64,000 nucleotides of DNA from the NCBI GenBank assembly GCA_009691845.1, contig SIAJ01000005.1, positions 62,001-126,000 on the forward strand, given 5' to 3'. Under the pieces are notes generated by a model. The model was not told the DNA's origin, made no database searches, and was given only the letters and a program-made list of their open reading frames with translations. The stretch is from Gemmataceae bacterium (GTDB taxonomy: Bacteria > Planctomycetota > Planctomycetia > Gemmatales > Gemmataceae). Position numbers and translations under genes: made by a program. This document shows, one piece after another, positions 61,832-64,000 of the stretch. Position 1 is the stretch's first letter. Every line of letters begins with the position of its first letter.

Positions 61832-64000
61832 ATGGCAACGTCACCAACTGTAACTTCCTTCAAAGTTCAATGCCCGAGTTGCGAGGCGAACGTCTCCGTG
61901 AAGGCGACCCTGGTCGGCAAGAAAGTGGATTGCCCGAAGTGCAAATACCGCTTCGTCGTGGAGGCCCCTGCGGATCTCGAAGGCGAGGAAGCAGGTGTCA
62001 CCAGGGGCAAGAAGGCCGGCCAAGCCGGTGCTACAGGCGTCGCCAAGAAGACGCCACGCAAGGCGAAGCTTAGCCAGGCGGACGACGACGAGGACGAGGC
62101 CGCGCCGAAGAAGAAATCGAACATGATTCTCTTCGTGGGTGTTGGGTTGATCGTTCTGACCGGCGGCCTCCTTGCGGCTGCCTTCCTGGGCGGCATGTTC
62201 GACGACGACACACCGACGAACTCAGGTGGAGGCGGTAGCGGTGGATCTTCGGTTGCCAAAGGCAAGGGCACCGGCCCGGAACCAAAGAACCCCGGCGGTG
62301 CCGGACAGCCTCCAGCCACAGTTGGAGGAAGCCTGTTGCGTGATCCGACGAACCTCATGCCCAATGACGCGCAGTGGGTCCTGAATGTCGCCGCCGATGA
62401 GGCGTTGCGGACTCCCGCCGGACGGCAGCTATTTGATCCAGACAAGGGAACTGGCGCACTGGTGAAGGACTATCTGGGAGTCCCGCAGGATCAACTCGAA
62501 CGAATCGTTTCTTCGGGTGGTGGCGATGGAGCCTGGACGTTCAGTGTCATCCGAACCAAGACGCCGTTTAGTGCCGAGGTCGTGAAAGCCGCCATGGACG
62601 CTGGCGAGCCAGTCGGGACGATCATGCGTCGCGATTATTACAGTGCGAAAGGGAATGCACTGTTCGAAGGCGTCGGCAACTATTTTGCCACGAAGCTGAG
62701 AGACCTCTCCTTCACGCTTGAGCCTTCTTCCGGCCCGCGTGAGTTGACCGTGTGTCTCCTCGATTCCAGGACAATCGCCGTCGCCGATCGTGCGATCATG
62801 GAAAAGTTCCTGCAAGCGGATGCCCAGCCGATGTACCGTTCGAGACTGACACAGGCTCCGCCACCGCAACCGACGGGTAACACGAGTCCGGGTGGACTGC
62901 TCCCGCCAGGAACGGGGATCTCTCCGCCAGGAATGGGAATCTCTCCGCCCGGCGCTGGCGGGGCAACCGCACCTGCGCTTCCTCCGCCGCCACCAGGTGG
63001 AGGGGTTGGCGCTCCGGCTCTCCCGGCTCCGCCGCCGGGTGGCGCTCGGATGAGCGATGTGCTTCCGCTTCAGGGAGCAAGTCCTGCCGTCCCTGGCGGT
63101 CCGGGCAGCCCGATGCCTCCTGGTCCCGGAGTTCCCGGTTTGCCGATCCTTCCAGGTGCAGGTATTCCGGGAGGCCTCGGTGGGAACACGGAACCGCCTG
63201 CCCCGCGAATCTTCACGTCGATTCCGACTTACCGCACGGTGAACCCGCCCCTGAAGTCGATGCTGAACCATATGGAAGGGGACAAGAAGCCAATTTTCAA
63301 CTTCGCAGGCAATGTGGAATCCTCGAAGTTGATGGAAATCCTTCTTGGCGGAAGCCTGGATTTCGGCGGTGGTAAGTTCAAGCCCGCGCTGCCTCCTGGT
63401 ATCAAGGGGCTGAGCGGCGGCGGAATCCCCAAGAAGCCGTTCATCGGCATTACGCTTTACGAGTTCTCACCCGAGCGATTCGATCTTCGTTGCAGTGTCG
63501 AAAGCGACGACGAGGATCAGGCCAAGGAGGTTGAGTCCTTACTGCAAACCTTCCTGCCACTCATGGCTCGCTTGCTCACCGAGGAGTCGGGCGTCCTGGT
63601 TGTTCCTGGCAAAACTAACGACAATAATGGTGGTCTCCCAGGCAGCGGTCCCGGTGGACCTGGCTACCCAGGAATCGGCCCAGGATCGCCTGGAATTCCA
63701 CCGGGCGTTGGACCTCCCGGCGTTGGACCTCCCGGTCCGGGCGCTCCAGGTGCAGGCGGTCCTCCGGGCGGTGTGGGGCCTAGTGGTCCTCCGATGCCGC
63801 CGGGCAAACCGGGTGGCAAGCTTAGCGAGCACCTCTCGAATGCTCCGTTTCAAGGCGCAGGGCCTGGCGTTCCTGGACTTCCTGGGCCTGGTGGCGGTCC
63901 CGCTGGTCCTGGCGGTCCTGTTGGTCCTCCTGGACCAGGATTTCCGGGTCTTCCTGGTCCAGGAGGGCCAGGATTTCCTGGCGGACCGGGAGGCACCGAG
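61832..64000 (+). CDS. zinc-ribbon, membrane-anchored, collagen-like protein (runs off window)
   Basis: An open frame of 723 codons from ATG 61832 to the right edge without a stop. Residues 9-37 hold a MJ0042-type zinc ribbon (VQCPSCEANVSV...VDCPKCKYRF, four cysteines). A charged linker precedes one transmembrane helix (MILFVGVGLIVLTGGLLAAA, ~residues 90-110). The soluble part has a domain around residues 170-330. A proline/glycine-rich linker follows, then a second domain (YRTVNPPLKSMLNHMEGDKK; FIGITLYEFSPERFDLRC). From about residue 600 come collagen-like G-X-Y runs (GPPGVGPPGPGAPGAGG, GPVGPPGPGFPGLPGPGGPG). Zinc ribbons that open planctomycete proteins usually face the cytosol. Function unknown. 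Confidence 0.85.
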   Translation, partial: MATSPTVTSFKVQCPSCEANVSVKATLVGKKVDCPKCKYRFVVEAPADLEGEEAGVTRGKKAGQAGATGVAKKTPRKAKLSQADDDEDEAAPKKKSNMILFVGVGLIVLTGGLLAAAFLGGMFDDDTPTNSGGGGSGGSSVAKGKGTGPEPKNPGGAGQPPATVGGSLLRDPTNLMPNDAQWVLNVAADEALRTPAGRQLFDPDKGTGALVKDYLGVPQDQLERIVSSGGGDGAWTFSVIRTKTPFSAEVVKAAMDAGEPVGTIMRRDYYSAKGNALFEGVGNYFATKLRDLSFTLEPSSGPRELTVCLLDSRTIAVADRAIMEKFLQADAQPMYRSRLTQAPPPQPTGNTSPGGLLPPGTGISPPGMGISPPGAGGATAPALPPPPPGGGVGAPALPAPPPGGARMSDVLPLQGASPAVPGGPGSPMPPGPGVPGLPILPGAGIPGGLGGNTEPPAPRIFTSIPTYRTVNPPLKSMLNHMEGDKKPIFNFAGNVESSKLMEILLGGSLDFGGGKFKPALPPGIKGLSGGGIPKKPFIGITLYEFSPERFDLRCSVESDDEDQAKEVESLLQTFLPLMARLLTEESGVLVVPGKTNDNNGGLPGSGPGGPGYPGIGPGSPGIPPGVGPPGVGPPGPGAPGAGGPPGGVGPSGPPMPPGKPGGKLSEHLSNAPFQGAGPGVPGLPGPGGGPAGPGGPVGPPGPGFPGLPGPGGPGFPGGPGGTE

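Overview
The window reads as part of a Planctomycetes chromosome, most likely from the Gemmataceae or a close relative. The markers are two DUF1559 prepilin-like proteins each followed by a small lipoprotein, a BBP7-type outer-membrane barrel, a PVC-type dehydrogenase/HEAT/cytochrome c fusion, a giant cadherin-like surface protein with an LERLEARDLFTV-type leader, a zinc-ribbon/collagen-like protein and many GC-rich intergenic palindromes. This is inferred from family content; no rRNA or tRNA gene was found to confirm it.

Layout. 1-9.4 kb: a Gld-type ABC exporter (ATPase cut by the left edge, ABC-2 permease, GldG-like auxiliary protein), a toxin-antitoxin pair whose toxin is broken by an amber codon, and a 1,492-residue DUF4340 protein. 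9.4-13.4 kb: Nudix hydrolase, Gfo/Idh/MocA oxidoreductase, PQQ-type propeller and a probable decayed gene. 13.4-18.6 kb: the ABC-F protein EttA and a LolD/FtsX-type ABC pair. 18.6-22.3 kb: a frameshifted beta-helix pseudogene, the BBP7 barrel, and a tandemly duplicated, decaying two-gene module. 22.3-35.3 kb: PVC cytochrome, two tandem lectin-like paralogues (the second with a hairpin inserted at its 5' end), a YceK-like lipoprotein, an RmlC-like cupin, an MFS transporter, a YjhG-type sugar-acid dehydratase, a hypothetical protein and an alpha/beta hydrolase. 35.5-36.9 kb: the first DUF1559/lipoprotein pair.

37.4-50.7 kb is a co-oriented Tad/Flp pilus locus: Flp pilin, prepilin peptidase, CpaB, secretin CpaC, CpaE, CpaF, TadB, TadC, an OmpA-like lipoprotein, a small membrane protein, an AAA ATPase and a TPR lipoprotein. 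Together these supply the pilin, its processing peptidase, the outer-membrane channel, the localisation and assembly ATPases and the inner-membrane platform. The 475-base leader before cpaB contains a stretch resembling a class I cyclic-di-GMP (GEMM) riboswitch, which would tie pilus assembly to the motile/sessile signal. cpaB itself carries a fresh 240-base tandem duplication.

50.9-64 kb: DUF1737 and STAS proteins, a DUF2817 peptidase, the giant surface protein (minus strand) bracketed by the same palindromic repeat, the second DUF1559/lipoprotein pair, a methylase-helicase chimera that looks like a deletion remnant of a restriction system, and a zinc-ribbon/collagen-like protein running off the right edge. 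The most notable observations are the riboswitch candidate, the chimeric restriction remnant, the duplicated small-gene module, and the mobile-looking palindrome families, one of which interrupts a signal peptide.
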